Part shown: piece by piece, positions 4,163-5,517 of the stretch
Position numbering within the stretch: the stretch's first letter is position 1
How the letters are laid out: every line of letters starts with the position of its first letter
Source of the DNA: CAYNNP01 sp964398215
GTDB lineage: Bacteria > Planctomycetota > Planctomycetia > Pirellulales > Pirellulaceae
Length of the DNA stretch: 5,517 nt
Direction of reading: 5' to 3'
Assembly (NCBI GenBank): GCA_964398215.1
Contig: CAYNNP010000343.1
Location: 1 to 5,517, forward strand
Made by a program: the position numbers and the translations under genes
The notes under the pieces: model-generated
What the model was told of the DNA's origin: nothing
Databases searched by the model: none
The model's input: only the letters and a program-made list of their open reading frames with translations

Positions 4163-5455
4163 ATGACCATGACTGCACAGAAACACGATCTTGATATCAA
4201 ACGTGTCGCCATCCTTTTTGCGGGTGGTCCGGCTCCAGCCGCCAACGCCGTGATCTCAACCGCTGCGGTTTCGTTCTTGGAAGAGGGTGCTCAGGTCTTT
4301 GGGATCAAACACGGCTACAGTCGTCTGGCTGAGTACACGGCGGCCGGTCCACTGCAAGAGGGCAACGACTACATCCGGTTCTCGCACGAGTCATTGACTC
4401 ATTCGCGCAGCAGCCGTGGCATTATGATCGGCACCGCCCGAACGAATCCTGGCAAGCATGTGAGTGCGCCGGAGCACTTGAAGGACCCTGAGTTGGTTGC
4501 ACCGCTTCGACGTGTCTACGAAGGTCTGTGTTCACTGGAAGTCGATGCGTTGATTTCGATTGGCGGCGACGACACTCTCAAGACAGCAAACAAGCTGAAG
4601 TTGTTCCAGGATTTATTGCCCGAGGGTGCTCGGCGTTTTCCTGTCGTGCATTTGCCAAAAACAATCGACAACGATTATTCAGGGATCGACTTTACGTTCG
4701 GGTTCTTTACTGCCGTGGAAACTTTGGCGGAAGAAATTCGCAACTTGAACTATGACGCTGCTGCAGGACGCGCGTACTTTTTGTGCGAAGCGATGGGACG
4801 CAGCGCGGGCTGGCTGGCTTACGGTGCCGCTATCGCGGGTGAAGCAAGCATGGTGCTGAGCGTCGAAGACATCGCCGGCGAGTTGGCTGAAGAAGAGGTG
4901 ATTGATCAGGCCACCAACGAGACTCGGAAAGTAATGGCGATGGACAAGGTCATTGATCGAATGGTCGATATGATGACCGCGCGTGAGCAAGATGGTCGCG
5001 AGTACGGCACGATCGTGATCGCAGAAGGCTTGGCCGAGTACTTGCCAGCGAAATATCTGGAAGGCATCAGCCGCGACGATCATGGACACATCAATATTTC
5101 GTCGATCAATCTCGCATCACTGATTTCAAGTTTGATCGGCGAGCGATACACCAAACGCACAGGCAAGACCCGCAAGATCAATGGTTTGCAATTGGGCTAC
5201 GAATCACGTTGTGCTCCGCCACACGCCTACGATGTGATGCTTGGGGCCCAGTTAGGTGTTGGCGCGTACCGCGCCCTAGTCGAAGAAAAGTTGAACGGCG
5301 TGATGGTTTCAGTATCAGGTCAACTGGATCTGCATTATGTGCCATTTGAAAATCTGGTTGACCCCGAAACGCTGGTAACCAAAGTCCGATTCATCGAAAC
5401 CGATTCGGACTTTCATCGCCTCGCAAGATTCTTGGAAACCTGCATCGACCACTGA
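4163..5455 (+). CDS. 6-phosphofructokinase, pyrophosphate-dependent type
   Basis: This cytoplasmic enzyme interconverts fructose 6-phosphate and fructose 1,6-bisphosphate in glycolysis. At 430 residues it is longer than E. coli PfkA (320) and in the range of pyrophosphate-dependent forms. Visible motifs are GGPAPAANAVI (21-31), GGDDT (134-138), PKTIDND (165-171, with D169 the expected catalytic base), MGR (211-213), AEG (287-289) and YESRCAPPHAYD (346-357). D137 and K166 stand where ATP-dependent enzymes have glycine, and together they mark pyrophosphate as donor; the reaction is then reversible and can serve gluconeogenesis. The ATG at 4163 is followed by another at 4169, neither with a clear Shine-Dalgarno sequence; the first is kept as the nearest to the putative promoter. 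No partner gene lies within the window. Family is certain; donor specificity is inferred from the two residues. Confidence 0.93.
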   Translation: MTMTAQKHDLDIKRVAILFAGGPAPAANAVISTAAVSFLEEGAQVFGIKHGYSRLAEYTAAGPLQEGNDYIRFSHESLTHSRSSRGIMIGTARTNPGKHVSAPEHLKDPELVAPLRRVYEGLCSLEVDALISIGGDDTLKTANKLKLFQDLLPEGARRFPVVHLPKTIDNDYSGIDFTFGFFTAVETLAEEIRNLNYDAAAGRAYFLCEAMGRSAGWLAYGAAIAGEASMVLSVEDIAGELAEEEVIDQATNETRKVMAMDKVIDRMVDMMTAREQDGREYGTIVIAEGLAEYLPAKYLEGISRDDHGHINISSINLASLISSLIGERYTKRTGKTRKINGLQLGYESRCAPPHAYDVMLGAQLGVGAYRALVEEKLNGVMVSVSGQLDLHYVPFENLVDPETLVTKVRFIETDSDFHRLARFLETCIDH

Positions 5456-5501
5456 TCACAAGTGCCGCAGCAAGAATAAAAAGGTCGGAGAGTTTTCGTT
5501 T

Positions 5502-5517
5502 GTAGTACCGGCTTTAG
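5502..5517 (+). repeat. REP-like element cut by the window end (GTAGTACCGGCTTTAG)
   Basis: A GTAG head leads into TACCGGCTTTAG, which looks like the first arm and loop of a palindrome that would continue CCGG beyond the window. It matches 11 of 13 bases of the minus-strand element at 20-32. It lies 46 bp after the phosphofructokinase stop. No separate intrinsic terminator is visible between them. Confidence 0.45.

Overview
The window looks like chromosomal DNA of a planctomycete, probably of the Rhodopirellula/Pirellulaceae type. This rests on moderate GC, mostly weak Shine-Dalgarno sequences, an IspH of the style I associate with that phylum, a pyrophosphate-type phosphofructokinase, a winged-helix regulator of a family common there, and GTAG-headed palindromes scattered between genes. 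The taxonomic call is inference; no rRNA or other marker gene is present.

Layout: positions 1-243 are non-coding and hold several short palindromes, most with a GTAG/CTAC (or shortened GTA/TAC) edge, resembling REP/BIME elements. From 244 there is a promoter-like stretch whose -10 overlaps a 17-bp inverted repeat. It is followed by a two-gene unit: a six-helix membrane protein of unknown function (292-963) and a winged-helix DNA-binding regulator (974-1393), whose ribosome binding site overlaps the stop codon of the first gene. A near copy of the inverted repeat (14 of 17 bases, 17 of 20 with the following CAT) recurs at 1449-1465, upstream of ispH (1507-2400), the last enzyme of the MEP isoprenoid pathway. 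The simplest reading is that the regulator binds both sites, controlling its own unit and perhaps ispH. ispH converges on a DUF805 membrane protein gene on the minus strand (2397-2996), and the two overlap by 4 bp at their stop codons.

Positions 2997-4162 are about 1.17 kb without a convincing gene but unusually rich in inverted repeats. They include an operator-like perfect palindrome (3103-3117), a GTAG-bounded hairpin (3180-3204), a run of six small stem-loops (3376-3527) followed by a terminator-like hairpin with a T-run (3585-3615), a second terminator-like hairpin (3854-3897), and a stretch just before the last gene with a 9-bp long-range helix, a possible pseudoknot and mutually exclusive hairpins (3912-4124). 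These are the best candidates for undescribed structured RNA or cis-regulation here.

The last gene (4163-5455) encodes a 430-residue phosphofructokinase with both residues that mark pyrophosphate as phosphoryl donor. A REP-like sequence truncated by the window end (5502-5517) matches, in opposite orientation, the palindrome at the window start. No insertion sequence, CRISPR array, tRNA or rRNA was found.
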